From assembly GCA_963785035.1 (NCBI GenBank), contig CAWATG010000011.1, positions 124,001-188,000 of the forward strand: 64,000 nucleotides of DNA, given 5' to 3'. How positions within the stretch are numbered: position 1 is the first letter of the stretch; each line of letters starts with the position of its first letter. Source of the stretch: CAWATG01 sp963785035. Its GTDB lineage: Bacteria; Actinomycetota; Acidimicrobiia; IMCC26256; CAWATG01. The notes beneath the pieces are model-generated. The model searched no databases. It was not told the origin of the DNA and worked only from the letters and a program-made list of their open reading frames with translations. This document shows, in pieces, positions 17,572 through 26,546 of the stretch. A program made the translations under genes and the position numbers.

Positions 17572-19620
17572 CTAGGCCGGCGATTCGGCCGCGCGCAACG
17601 CAAGATCGTGTTCTCTGACGATGGTGAGGACGTCATCACCGAACCGTTCGAGCTTGATCGGACCGACCCCCGCAAGTTTGAGGAGTGCATCGCGAGATCG
17701 CGGTTTGTTTCCGGCGACGAGTTGCAGCGTCGAATCGTGAAAGACCGTGTAGGCAGGCACGTTCGACCCACGCGCCATGTTTCGACGCCACTCGACAAGC
17801 TTGTCGTACAAGCCGCGATCGATATTGCGAGTCGCTTCGCCGGCGCGACCTGTCGTTGCCGCAGCGAGCGCGCGACGTGCGGCCTGGGTTCCTCCGACGG
17901 CAGGGATGACTGCGGGTGGTGCCGCATTGCTCAGTGATCCTTGCAGAGTGAGAAGGTACGGGCTCGCCGTGCGCTTCATGACGCGTGATCCAATCGAGCG
18001 TTGTTCGCACCAGCTCAGGAATAGCTCGCGTTCGGCGCGGCTGAGTGCCACGTACAGCAGACGCCGCTCTTCGCTGAGTTGGGCTGCGGTGTCGGCTGCT
18101 GCGATAGGGACAAGTCCTCGTTCGAGTCCGGTGACGAACACGGTGTGGAACTCGAGGCCCTTTGCGCGATGGAAGGTGAGTAGTTCGACGCCGTCGCCCG
18201 TGACGACACCAGCGTCGCCGCGTAGCGCAGTGTCGAGATACGCGAGGTAGCCGTCGAGGGTGCCGTCGCCTCCCTCGGCCGAGAGGTACTCATGTCCAAG
18301 CGAAACCAATGCGTCGACATGCTCACGCCGCTCCTCGGGAAGCGCGGCTGCGTCGTCGGTGAGGTCCGCGAGATGATTCGCGAAGCCGAGCGAAGGCGAT
18401 GCCTTTGCGGTCTTGCGTAACGCGTCGATCGCCGTGCGTACCTCAGCCCGCTCGAGGAATCGTGAGGCGCCACGAACACGAAAGGGAATACCCGATCGTT
18501 GAAGGGCTGCTTCAAAGGCCACGGATTGGGCATTGATCCGATAGAGCACCGCCATGGATGACCAAGGCCGCGACTGCGAGTGCCGTGAAAGCAACATATG
18601 GGCAATCGCGGCCGCCTCTTCGGTCTCGTTGGCGTAGCACGCGATCGTTGGAGGCGGACCACTCGCAGCGTGTGCATTCGACGGTTGACGCGGGGGTGCG
18701 GCAGCCGCAGTCTTGGGCAGGATCGACTCGGCGGTGCGCACGACCTCTGGGGACGAGCGGTAGTTGGTTCCGAGGCGCACGAGGCTCGCACCGGGGAAGT
18801 GCTGATCGAACTGCTCCAACAGGCGAGCATCGGCACCAGCGAAGCCATAGATGGACTGATCGGGGTCTCCGACGACGCACAAGTCCGTACGGGGACCCAG
18901 CCATGCTCGTACGAGGCGCAGCTGTGCGGGCGTGACGTCCTGGAACTCGTCGACGAAGAGATGCCGGAACCGCCAACGCTGCACGGCGGCGAAGGACTCG
19001 TCGGACTCGAGCGCATCGGCACACCACCAAATGAGATCGTCGAAATCGAGGAGGCCACGCTTGCGCTTTTCTTTCTCGTACCGTTCGTAAACGTTGGCGA
19101 CCTCGCCCGCAGGTCGAGGCGGTGTGCGCCGGGCGCGCGAGACGGCTGTTTCGTACCCGGCTGGTCGGATCAGACGTGCCTTCGCCCATTCGATCTCTGT
19201 TGCGAGTTCGGAGGCTTGCACCGAGGCCTCCGCTCCCTTCGCCCCCGTGAGCTGCACAAGGATGCGCGCCTTGCGTTCGAGAAGCTTGGGCATGGTACGG
19301 CCTCGATCATCGCTGCGACGACGGATCTGAGCCAGCGCGATCGAGTGGAAGGTCCCAGCGGTGACCTGGTGTTGGACCCCGAGTTTGCCAAGTCGACTGA
19401 CAAGTTCGTTCGCGGCCTTGCGCGTGAAAGTCACGGTCAGTACGTGATGCGGATCGATGTGCTCATTCGCGGACTGCCACACGATCCGGCGCGTCAAGAC
19501 ACGCGTCTTGCCTGAACCTGCACCCGCGAGAATGGCCAAGGGCGCGGCGGTCGAAGTGACCGCAGCATGCTGAGTGGGGTCGAGACCTTCGAGAAGTCGG
19601 TCCGGTGGATTGGAATTCAC
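17572..19620 (-). CDS. uvrD2: UvrD2-type ATP-dependent DNA helicase with HRDC domain
   Basis: The 682-residue SF1 helicase has motif Q/I LDPTQHAAVTS and LAGAGSGKTR, motif II VDEFQDV, motif III GDPDQSIYGF, motif IV TNYRSSPEV, motif V FHRAKGLEFHTVFV and motif VI YVALSRAERELFL. Residues about 590-665 form an HRDC domain (LYDKLVEWRRNMAR and LLKLAGVGPIKLERFG), as in mycobacterial UvrD2. The tetracysteine linker reported for UvrD2 is not visible. It unwinds 3'-tailed DNA in repair. Start GTG 19620 is preceded by TAGCTT with 7 nt spacing, suggesting a leaderless message. Confidence 0.88.
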   Translation of the reverse strand: MNSNPPDRLLEGLDPTQHAAVTSTAAPLAILAGAGSGKTRVLTRRIVWQSANEHIDPHHVLTVTFTRKAANELVSRLGKLGVQHQVTAGTFHSIALAQIRRRSDDRGRTMPKLLERKARILVQLTGAKGAEASVQASELATEIEWAKARLIRPAGYETAVSRARRTPPRPAGEVANVYERYEKEKRKRGLLDFDDLIWWCADALESDESFAAVQRWRFRHLFVDEFQDVTPAQLRLVRAWLGPRTDLCVVGDPDQSIYGFAGADARLLEQFDQHFPGASLVRLGTNYRSSPEVVRTAESILPKTAAAAPPRQPSNAHAASGPPPTIACYANETEEAAAIAHMLLSRHSQSRPWSSMAVLYRINAQSVAFEAALQRSGIPFRVRGASRFLERAEVRTAIDALRKTAKASPSLGFANHLADLTDDAAALPEERREHVDALVSLGHEYLSAEGGDGTLDGYLAYLDTALRGDAGVVTGDGVELLTFHRAKGLEFHTVFVTGLERGLVPIAAADTAAQLSEERRLLYVALSRAERELFLSWCEQRSIGSRVMKRTASPYLLTLQGSLSNAAPPAVIPAVGGTQAARRALAAATTGRAGEATRNIDRGLYDKLVEWRRNMARGSNVPAYTVFHDSTLQLVAGNKPRSRDALLKLAGVGPIKLERFGDDVLTIVREHDLALRAAESPA

Positions 19621-20112
19621 CGACCTGAAGCTAGCGCCAACCTCTGACGGTTATTTACCGGACGACATTTCTTCAATGCGGCGGCGAGCAACGAGCGAAA
19701 CTCGGACAAGACGCGGAAAGGCCCCGAGTAGCCTTTGCTGCTCGCGCAGCGCCGATCTCCTCGGGGCACTTCTCCGCCGCGTTCGCGCTCCGCTGCACCG
19801 CGGGCCCTTGCGGGTAAGCCGCGTCCTTTGCATCGCGCGCTCGCACGACGCGTGTTGAGACGAATGCACCCGCCCGCTCACACGCCCACCGGCATTCAGC
19901 AGTCCCGCATTCAAGACCTCATCCCGCGAATCGCGTGACGTGATCCTGTTTCGGTTTCCGCTTCCCTCCGGCGGACGCAATCTAAAGATCCGATGTCGTG
20001 TCAGTCAAGCGGGAAACGTGAACGCCGCGTGTCGCGCTGCTCGATGTCGTCCCATTCGCCGCGCTCGCGTCACATCGGTGCGCGCGGTGTGGTCTCGCTC
20101 TAACCTTCGCGT
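19621..20112. other. Intergenic region with a structured hairpin
   Basis: These 492 bases lie between divergent uvrD2 and the ACT-domain gene. A 47-nt element at 19721-19767 folds into an 8-bp outer stem GCCCCGAG/CTCGGGGC and an inner GCTGC/GCAGC hairpin. It may be a small RNA or a terminator. Open frames here are arginine-rich and look like chance. No WhiB7 gene, the usual uvrD2 neighbour in mycobacteria, is present. Confidence 0.4.
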
Positions 20113-20661
20113 ATGAATCGATTCGCAGTCTGGACACTCGGTGTCGATCGGCCAGGAATTGTCGCGGGCGTCACGGGCGCGTTGTTCGAGCGTGGCTGCA
20201 ACCTCGCAGATTGTTCGATGACAATTCTTGCGGGAAATTTTGCGATGGTGTTGATCGTCGACGCGGATGAGTCCCATAGCGACCGCGCACTCGGCGCGGC
20301 CGCAATCGAAGAGGCGCTTGCGGCAGTCGCGGCTGAGTTGGACCTTGTCGTGTCCGTACGAGCGTTGCACGCTGAATCGATCGCGCAAAGTGGTTTGCCG
20401 TATGTGGTTTCGGTTTATGGTGCCGACCGGCCGGGGATCGTGCACCGCGTCGCGCGTGCAATGGCAGAAGCCGACGTGAATATCACCGATCTGGAGACGC
20501 GCTCGATTGGCGAGGCGACGGAACCGATCTACGCCATGCTGTTGGAGGTATCGATTCCGTCGAATGTCGACCCCGATGGCATCGCTCGCGAGCTTTCCGT
20601 TCTGGCCGACGAGCTTGGCATCAGGGCGACCATGCATCCCGCCGATGCCGACATCTTCTAG
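20113..20661 (+). CDS. Double ACT-domain protein, GcvR-like
   Basis: The 182-residue protein consists of two ACT domains: residues about 4-80 (VWTLGVDRPGIVAGVTGALF) and about 95-175 (VSVYGADRPGIVHRVARAMA). Each carries the DRPGIV ligand loop that binds amino acids. Stand-alone tandem ACT proteins act as amino-acid-responsive regulators, as GcvR does for glycine cleavage. No DNA-binding domain is present, so it would act through a partner. TAACCT lies 6 nt before the ATG, again a leaderless layout. Deformylase follows after 15 nt and is probably co-transcribed. Confidence 0.85.
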   Translation: MNRFAVWTLGVDRPGIVAGVTGALFERGCNLADCSMTILAGNFAMVLIVDADESHSDRALGAAAIEEALAAVAAELDLVVSVRALHAESIAQSGLPYVVSVYGADRPGIVHRVARAMAEADVNITDLETRSIGEATEPIYAMLLEVSIPSNVDPDGIARELSVLADELGIRATMHPADADIF

Positions 20662-20676
20662 CCAAGCCGCAGATCG

Positions 20677-21180
20677 ATGACTCTCAAGAGTGTTCTGCAC
20701 CTTCCGCATCCGGTGTTGCAGCAGGCGTGTCAACCGGTCGCCCAGGTCGGTCCGGCAGAACAAACCCTCGCCGACGAACTCGTTGCCACGATGCGGGCCT
20801 CACCTGCGTGCGTCGGGCTTGCCGCGAACCAGATCGGGGTTTCGCTGCGAGCGTTCTGCGTCGACGTCACAGGGCATCGAAGGGCCGATACGTGTCATGG
20901 TCTGATCGTGCTGTTCAACCCGGAGCTGCTCGTGGCGCGCCAGTTGGTCAGCGCACGCGAGGGATGCATGAGTGTGCCCGACCTCACCGGAAATGTCGCT
21001 CGCGCATCGGAGGTTGTCATCCGTGGTCTTGATCGGTCCGGGCGTGAGCAGGTCGTGACTGCCAACGCGTTCGAGGCGCGGGCGCTGCTCCATGAATTGG
21101 ATCATCTCGATGGATTGCTGTTTCTCGATCGTGTCGACTCGTTCGGTGCGGACGTGTTCAAACGCAAGCGATACCGATGA
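20677..21180 (+). CDS. def: Peptide deformylase
   Basis: The 167-residue metalloenzyme removes the formyl group from the N-terminal methionine of new proteins. All three motifs are present: VGLAANQIG, EGCMS with the metal Cys, and LHELDHLDG with the two metal His and the catalytic Glu. The first His-preceding residue is Leu rather than Gln, a common variant. It follows the ACT gene by 15 nt and precedes the PH-domain gene by 31 nt. Confidence 0.93.
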   Translation: MTLKSVLHLPHPVLQQACQPVAQVGPAEQTLADELVATMRASPACVGLAANQIGVSLRAFCVDVTGHRRADTCHGLIVLFNPELLVARQLVSAREGCMSVPDLTGNVARASEVVIRGLDRSGREQVVTANAFEARALLHELDHLDGLLFLDRVDSFGADVFKRKRYR

Positions 21181-21211
21181 GCGGCACTGCCGAGGATCTA
21201 CTCTTTCGGCT

Positions 21212-21862
21212 ATGGCATATCCGACCAAGCTGCTGAACCCTGGGGAGGAGATCGCACTCGATCTCACCCCTCACTGGTGGACGTTTTCGAAGCACATGCT
21301 CACGAGCATTCTGCTCGTGGTCCTCGGTGTCGTGGCGGTGCGGAACAACGTGGACTACATCGGCACCGGGTTGCGAGTCTTGTTCGCCATCGCCGCGGTC
21401 GTGTGGGCCGGCTGGCTCGTCGTGAGCTACTTGTCATGGCGTTTTACGCACTTCGTCGTGACCGACCAACGCGTGGTTTTTCGTACCGGCGTTCTCTCCA
21501 AGCATGGCGTCGAGATTCCCTTGGAGCGCATCAACAACATCAACTTTCATCAACGCATTTTTGAGCGCATGATCGGTGCGGGAGATCTGGACATCGAGTC
21601 TGCCGGAAAGGACGGGCAGTCACACTTCGACAACGTTCGCCGGCCCGATGATGTCCAACAGGAGATCTACGCACAGATCGAGAGCAATGCGCGCCGACAG
21701 GCATCATGGAGGGGACCGGAAACAGCGCCTGCGAAGCCGGCCCGCGAGACGACGAGTTCGGTGCCTGAACAGATCGCGCAGCTCGCAGCCCTTCGCGATC
21801 AGGGCCTGATCACCGAGGAAGAGTTCGCCAGCAAGAAGACCGAGCTTCTCGGCCGCATGTAA
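21212..21862 (+). CDS. Membrane PH-domain (bPH2) protein with SHOCT tail
   Basis: The 216-residue protein has two membrane helices (about residues 30-75, ILLVVLGVVAVRNNVDYIG then LFAIAAVVWAGWLVVSYL), a bacterial PH domain of the DUF304 type (FVVTDQRVVFRTGVLS, IPLERINNINFHQ) and a C-terminal SHOCT motif (IAQLAALRDQGLITEEEFASKK split over its two halves). SHOCT segments mediate oligomer contacts. Function is unknown; relatives sit at the inner membrane. ATG 21212 has TACTCT 7 nt upstream, a probable leaderless start. Confidence 0.82.
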   Translation: MAYPTKLLNPGEEIALDLTPHWWTFSKHMLTSILLVVLGVVAVRNNVDYIGTGLRVLFAIAAVVWAGWLVVSYLSWRFTHFVVTDQRVVFRTGVLSKHGVEIPLERINNINFHQRIFERMIGAGDLDIESAGKDGQSHFDNVRRPDDVQQEIYAQIESNARRQASWRGPETAPAKPARETTSSVPEQIAQLAALRDQGLITEEEFASKKTELLGRM

Positions 21863-21946
21863 CACGGCGATTGGAACCCGCAGCTCAGGATGTTGCACTT
21901 GAGCGTCCGCTCGGTGTGGTTTGCTCGGCGGTGCTAAAACTGTGTC

Positions 21947-22267
21947 ATGAGTATCGCGAAGATCAATGCCATTACCGTCCCGTCAGAGCGCGCCGAGGAG
22001 TTCCTCGCCCGCTTCGCAGATCGCGCCGGATCCGTCTCGGGCTCGCCAGGGTTCGAGGCATTCGAATTGTTGGCGCCGAACGATGATCGTGGCGTGTACC
22101 TCGTCTACACACGTTGGCGCTCCGAAGAAGACTTTCAGGCATGGATGGCAAGTCCGGCCTTTGCACATGGCCACCGCGGACACAACGCCAACGGTCCGGT
22201 GAGTAGTCATAGTGAGTTGTGGTCCTTCAACGTCGCCCAGCACGAAGAGCCTGCATCTGCCGGCTAG
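21947..22267 (+). CDS. mhuD: MhuD-like haem-degrading monooxygenase (ABM fold)
   Basis: This 106-residue ferredoxin-like protein is close to Mycobacterium MhuD. Key residues are conserved: Asn in KINAITVP, Trp in FQAWMASPAF and the haem His in AHGHRGHNA, within the same spacing as MhuD N7, W66 and H75. MhuD dimers bind two haems and open the ring to release iron as mycobilins. The gene stands alone with an 84-bp gap upstream; a TAAAAC box 6 nt before ATG may be its -10. The membrane protein downstream has conserved histidines and could be linked to haem. Confidence 0.85.
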   Translation: MSIAKINAITVPSERAEEFLARFADRAGSVSGSPGFEAFELLAPNDDRGVYLVYTRWRSEEDFQAWMASPAFAHGHRGHNANGPVSSHSELWSFNVAQHEEPASAG

Positions 22268-22337
22268 GGGCTGCTGAATGTCCCGAGTTCGCGGCATGGG
22301 GTTGGTCCAACCTCTGGTGTAAGGCGAGGAGTCCGCG

Positions 22338-22712
22338 ATTCAGACCGTCTACGACATTCACAGCGTCTGGGGCTACGTGGCGATCGTGCTGAACGCGATT
22401 GCCGGAGTTGTCGCGCTCAGCGCGTGGAAGGTCCAGCGACTGCGTGGACGTTGGGTCTGGATCGTCACCGTCGTCGCGCAAGGCGCATTGTTGGTGCAGG
22501 TGCTCCTGGGTGTGATCCTCGTCTCAAAGCAGTCCTACGCGGAATCCGTGCAACGATTCCATATGTTCTATGGCTTCGTCGCGTTCCTTTCGGTGGGTCT
22601 CGCATACCAGTACCGCGATTCGATGCGCGGTAGGCACGAGATGTTCTATGGCTTCGTCGGGCTTTTCTTGATGGGTGTCGGGATTCGTGCGGTGCTGCAG
22701 GCCGGAACGTGA
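22338..22712 (+). CDS. Four-helix membrane protein with repeated His motif
   Basis: Four hydrophobic helices span about 124 residues. Two related segments, RFHMFYGFVAFLSVGLAYQY and RHEMFYGFVGLFLMG, start with His and FYGF; another His lies in DIHSVWG. The first in-frame GTG (22377) would cut into helix 1. An ATT at 22338 lies exactly 6 nt behind GAGGAG and gives a complete first helix, so a rare ATT start or a misread base is likely. Its stop overlaps the ddl GTG start, so it is coupled to ddl. Function is unknown; the histidines could bind haem, which fits the neighbour. Confidence 0.65.
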   Translation: MQTVYDIHSVWGYVAIVLNAIAGVVALSAWKVQRLRGRWVWIVTVVAQGALLVQVLLGVILVSKQSYAESVQRFHMFYGFVAFLSVGLAYQYRDSMRGRHEMFYGFVGLFLMGVGIRAVLQAGT

Positions 22713-23794
22713 CAAAGCCGAACCGGCTTCGCGTCGGACTGTTGTTCGGGGGGCGATCAGCCGAGCACGACGTGTCGCGCTCCAGCGCCGCTGCGGTTGC
22801 ACGCGCCTTGGACCCAGAGCGTTACGAAGTCGTCCCCGTGGGGATCACCACCGACGGGAGGTGGGTCAAACCGAATCGAGCGCGGGACCTCCTAGCGCAA
22901 CGCGCGGAGCTTCCTGCCGCGTTGGATGTCGGGACCGAAGAGCTCCACCTCGATGTGAGTATCCCGGGCTCGCTCGGCTCCGGTTTCGATGTCGACGTTG
23001 TCATTCCCTTGGTGCACGGTCCCTACGGCGAGGACGGCACGATCCAGGGGCTTATGGAGGTGGCCGGTATTCCGTACGTCGGCTCGGGTGTCCTTGGGTC
23101 AGCCGTCGGGATGGACAAGGTGATGGCAAAGCGCGCGTTTCGTGAGAGTGGCCTGGCATGCGCGTCATCTCTCGTTCTGCGCGATGGCCAAAACCTCGAT
23201 CGGTTCGCCGAGCGAGTGGATGACGAGCTTGGGATGCCGGTGTTCGTGAAACCCTCCAACATGGGTTCCTCGGTCGGTGTCTCCAAGGCGCGCAATCGTC
23301 ACGAACTACGTGATGCGATTGTGTACGCGCTGCGGTTCGACGAGTGGATCGTCGTTGAAGAAGCCGTGGCGGGCAGAGAGATCGAGGTTGCAGTCCTCGG
23401 TGATGATCCGCCGGTGGCGTCGGTTCCTGGTGAGGTCGTTCCCACCGGCGAGTACTTTTCCTACGACGCGAAGTACCACGACGACAGCGTCGGGCTCATC
23501 GCTCCGGCCGATTTGCCGAACGCGGTTGTGGACGAGGTCCGAAGCCTGGCGGTGCGGGCATTCGAGGCGTGTCGTTGCGATGCCATGGCGCGGGTCGACT
23601 TCTTCTTCGATGACGGCGGACGCGGACTGCTCGTCAATGAGGTCAACACCATCCCGGGCTTCACGCCGGTCTCGATGTATCCGCGGCTGTGGGAGGTGTC
23701 GGGTGTGCCGTACTCGAAACTGCTCGATCGGCTCATCGAGTACGCAGTGGCACGACACGACCGGCGGACACGCCGCGCGGGGATGCTTCGCTAG
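22709..23794 (+). CDS. ddl: D-alanine--D-alanine ligase
   Basis: The 361-residue ATP-grasp enzyme makes D-Ala-D-Ala for peptidoglycan in the cytoplasm. Motifs are GGRSAEHDVS near the N-terminus, FVKPSNMGSSVGVSK for ATP, FSYDAKYHDDS in the omega loop (Tyr as in D-Ala-D-Ala rather than D-Lac ligases), and LVNEVNTIPGFTPVSMYP for metal binding. It starts at GTG 22709 overlapping the membrane protein gene and converges with the AsnC-domain gene, with a 4-bp overlap. Confidence 0.95.
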   Translation: MTKPNRLRVGLLFGGRSAEHDVSRSSAAAVARALDPERYEVVPVGITTDGRWVKPNRARDLLAQRAELPAALDVGTEELHLDVSIPGSLGSGFDVDVVIPLVHGPYGEDGTIQGLMEVAGIPYVGSGVLGSAVGMDKVMAKRAFRESGLACASSLVLRDGQNLDRFAERVDDELGMPVFVKPSNMGSSVGVSKARNRHELRDAIVYALRFDEWIVVEEAVAGREIEVAVLGDDPPVASVPGEVVPTGEYFSYDAKYHDDSVGLIAPADLPNAVVDEVRSLAVRAFEACRCDAMARVDFFFDDGGRGLLVNEVNTIPGFTPVSMYPRLWEVSGVPYSKLLDRLIEYAVARHDRRTRRAGMLR

Positions 23795-24027
23795 AGAACT
23801 ACGACAGGGCAGGTCATGGTGCGGGTGATGCCTTCGACTGCCTGAACTTGTGAAACCACCATTTTGCCGAGATCGTCCATTGTGTCGGCTTGGGCGCGCA
23901 CGATGACGTCGTATGGACCGGTGACGTCATCAGCCGAGACGACACCGATGATCCCGCGAACGGCAGTGGTGACCGATGCGGCGCGGCCGACCTCGGTTTG
24001 GATCAGGATGTACGCGGCGACGCCCAT
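23791..24027 (-). CDS. Stand-alone Lrp/AsnC ligand-binding domain
   Basis: The 78-residue protein is a single RAM (AsnC effector) domain, AAYILIQTEVGR to TRTMTCPVVVL, without the usual helix-turn-helix. GPYDVIVRAQADTMDDLGKMV is the core pattern. Such small proteins form decamers and may bind amino acids or modulate full-length Lrp proteins. Convergent with ddl. Confidence 0.85.
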   Translation of the reverse strand: MGVAAYILIQTEVGRAASVTTAVRGIIGVVSADDVTGPYDVIVRAQADTMDDLGKMVVSQVQAVEGITRTMTCPVVVL

Positions 24028-24076
24028 TGCAAGACCTCCGGGTGAAATGAAGGCCTCATCGTAGACAGCTTTGAAC

Positions 24077-25889
24077 TCAGGCGGAACCGAGGCGCTGGGT
24101 CAGTCCTTCGAGTTCCGTGCGAAGCTTCGCCGGAAGGCGGTCGCCATAGCTGTCGAAGTACTCGGCAATTCCCTTTGTTTCGTTGTTCCACTCGTCGATG
24201 TCGACGCGAAGCGCGGTCGCGATGTTCTCCTCCGCAAGGCTTCCGAGCGCGATGTCCGCAGGAGTGGGGACGATGCCAATCGGCGTCTCGACACCGCTCG
24301 CGGTGCCCTCGGCGCGTTCGAAGATCCACTTGAGCACCCGGGAGTTCTCGCCATAGCCGGGCCAGAGGAACGTGCCGTTGGCATCCTTGCGGAACCAGTT
24401 CACTCCGAAGATGCGCGGAAGCTTCGATGCGTCCGTCGCAGCTGCGCCGATCGAGAGCCAGTGGGCGAAGTAGTCACCCATGTGGTACCCGCAGAACGGC
24501 AACATGGCGAACGGATCGCGTCGCAGGTCGCCGACGACGCCGGCTGCTGCGGCCGTCTTCTCCGAGCCCATTGTGGCGCCGACGAACACGCCGTGGTCCC
24601 AGCCGCGAGATTCGAAAACCAGCGGAACGGTGCTCGCTCTGCGACCGCCGAACAAGATCGCGGAGATGGGAACACCGGCGGGGTCCTGCCACTCTGGGGC
24701 GATCACGGGGCATTGTGATGCGGGCGTGCAGAATCGAGAGTTGGGGTGCGCTGCGTCGGTGCCGGATTGAGGTGTCCAGTCGTTGCCGCGCCAGTCGGTG
24801 AGGTGCGCCGGCGTGTCGCCGTCGATGTCCTCCCACCAGACATCACCGTCGTCGGTGAGGGCGGTATTGGTGAAGATGGTGTTGGTTGCAATCGTGCGCA
24901 TTGCGTTCGGGTTGGTCGCCATGTTGGTACCGGGGGCGACCCCAAAGAAGCCGAACTCGGGGTTGATGGCGTGCAGGCGCCCGTCTGGCGCGAATTTCAT
25001 CCAGGCGATGTCATCACCGACGCATTCGACCGTAAAACCCGGAATTGTGGGGACGAGCATTGCGAGGTTTGTCTTGCCACACGCGGAGGGGAACGCGGCA
25101 GCGACATCAGCGCGCGGCACCACTGGGCCCGGTGAGCTTGAGGATCAACATGTGTTCGGCAAGCCAGCCTTCATCGCGGGCAATGACCGATGCGATGCGC
25201 AAGGCGAAACACTTCTTGCCGAGGAGGGCGTTGCCGCCGTAACCCGACCCGTACGACCAGATCTCACGTGTTTCGGGGAAGTGCACGATCCACTTGTCCT
25301 CAGCGTTGCAGGGCCACGCGACATCTGTATCGCCGGGTCCAATGGGCGCGCCAAGCGAATGCATGCACGGCACGAATTCGCCGTTTGCGCCGAGAACTTC
25401 AAGGGCGGCCGAGCCCATGCGCGTCATCGTCCGCATGCTGACGGCGACATAGGGGGAGTCGGTGATCTCGACGCCGATGTAGGACAGCTCCGAACCGAGC
25501 GGGCCCATGCTGAAGGGAACCACATACATGGTGCGCCCTTGCATCGAGCCGGCGAACAGGCTCCCGAGCTTGGCGCGCATCTCGGTGGGCTCTACCCAGT
25601 TGTTCGTCGGGCCGGCATCCTCTTGGCGCACCGAACAGATGAAAGTGCGATCCTCAACCCGGGCGACGTCGTGTGGGTCCGAACGGGCCCAGAATGAGCC
25701 GGGTCGTTTGGTGTCGTCGAGTGCGACAATGGTTCCAGCGTCGATCAGACGCTGCGTGAGGAGTTCGTACTCGACGTCGGAACCGTCACACCAGTGGATC
25801 GATGCAGGTGTGGTGAGTTCGGCCATTTCGTCGACCCACTCCAAGAGCTTCTTGTTCCGAGTTGGGGCGATGCTCGCAGAAGACGACAC
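24077..25889 (-). CDS. pckG: GTP-dependent phosphoenolpyruvate carboxykinase (one frame break)
   Basis: Around 604 codons encode the GTP-type PEPCK, converting oxaloacetate and GTP to phosphoenolpyruvate in gluconeogenesis. The N-terminal part has SIHWCDGSDVEYELLTQ, RTMYVVPFSMGP and the GGNALLGKKCFALRIAS block; the second part has the P-loop FPSACGKTNLAM with the active-site Cys, FCGYHMGDYFAHWL and VNWFRKDANG. The frame breaks near 25107-25123, exactly between the lysine loop and the P-loop (KLTGP before, VAAAFPSACGK after). No essential motif is lost. Confidence 0.93.
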
Positions 25890-26005
25890 AGCAGGCTCCT
25901 TTGGGACCGTGTGAGTCCCACGATTCTACCGGGGTCCTAAACGACACTTTGCACCGGCGGCGCGCGAAAGATCTGCGTGGACTGCGTGCGTGGATCGTTG
26001 AAACG

Positions 26006-26236
26006 CTAGATCCGAGTGGAGGGAAGGCCCATGTCGACTTCGGCACCGGTTCGAACGTTCACGGCGAGTCCGACCGAGTCCACTTCGAAGACGATGCGCT
26101 GGCCTTGGCGCAAGGTGAGGAACAGGGAGTTCTCGAGCGCCTTCGGCACGAACGCGAATTCGGCGCGGTCGGGCGTGTCGCACATCACGAGACCTTCACC
26201 GGTCTGCGGATCGAACATCCGCACGACACCTTGCAT
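26006..26236 (-). CDS. Small cold-shock-domain-like protein
   Basis: The 76-residue protein has the outline of a CSD OB-fold: GVVRMFDPQTGEGLVMCD, EFAFVPKALENS, LRQGQRIVFEVDSVGLAV. The RNA-binding motifs RNP1 (KGFGFI) and RNP2 (VFVH) are replaced by TGEGLV and FAFV, so nucleic acid binding may be weakened or altered. ATG 26236 follows the rpmB stop by two bases, so translation is probably coupled to L28. Confidence 0.6.
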   Translation of the reverse strand: MQGVVRMFDPQTGEGLVMCDTPDRAEFAFVPKALENSLFLTLRQGQRIVFEVDSVGLAVNVRTGAEVDMGLPSTRI

Positions 26237-26238
26237 GA

Positions 26239-26427
26239 CTACGGCTTCTGGACCTTTCCTGCCTTGAGGCAGGCGGTGCATGCGTGAATGCGGCGGGGCG
26301 AACCGTTGACAATCGCGCGGACCTTCTGGACGTTGGGGTTCCAGCGGCGCTTGGTTCGACGATGCGAGTGACTGAGGCGCATGCCGAACTGTGGCTTTTT
26401 GGCGCAGATGTCGCACACCGATGACAT
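26239..26427 (-). CDS. rpmB: Ribosomal protein L28
   Basis: The 62-residue protein starts MSSVCDICAKKPQFG and contains SHSHRRTKRRWNPNVQKV. CDIC and CTAC supply four zinc-binding cysteines, so this is the zinc (C+) form. It lies divergent from fakA-recG, a common arrangement, and is followed by the cold-shock-like gene. Confidence 0.96.
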   Translation of the reverse strand: MSSVCDICAKKPQFGMRLSHSHRRTKRRWNPNVQKVRAIVNGSPRRIHACTACLKAGKVQKP

Positions 26428-26546
26428 GGAAGTACACCTCGAGACTCGTTGCTTGGACCCCGGCAGGCTAGCAGGGCCTCCCTTCATAGTGCGGAGCGTG
26501 CTGCCTCGGCCAGGTGTGGACGGGCGCCGGCGATACGATCCCAACG

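Noticed and set aside
19651..19980. 109-codon arginine-rich frame upstream of uvrD2
   Set aside because: Composition is that of random high-GC translation, and no WhiB7-like Cys motif is present.
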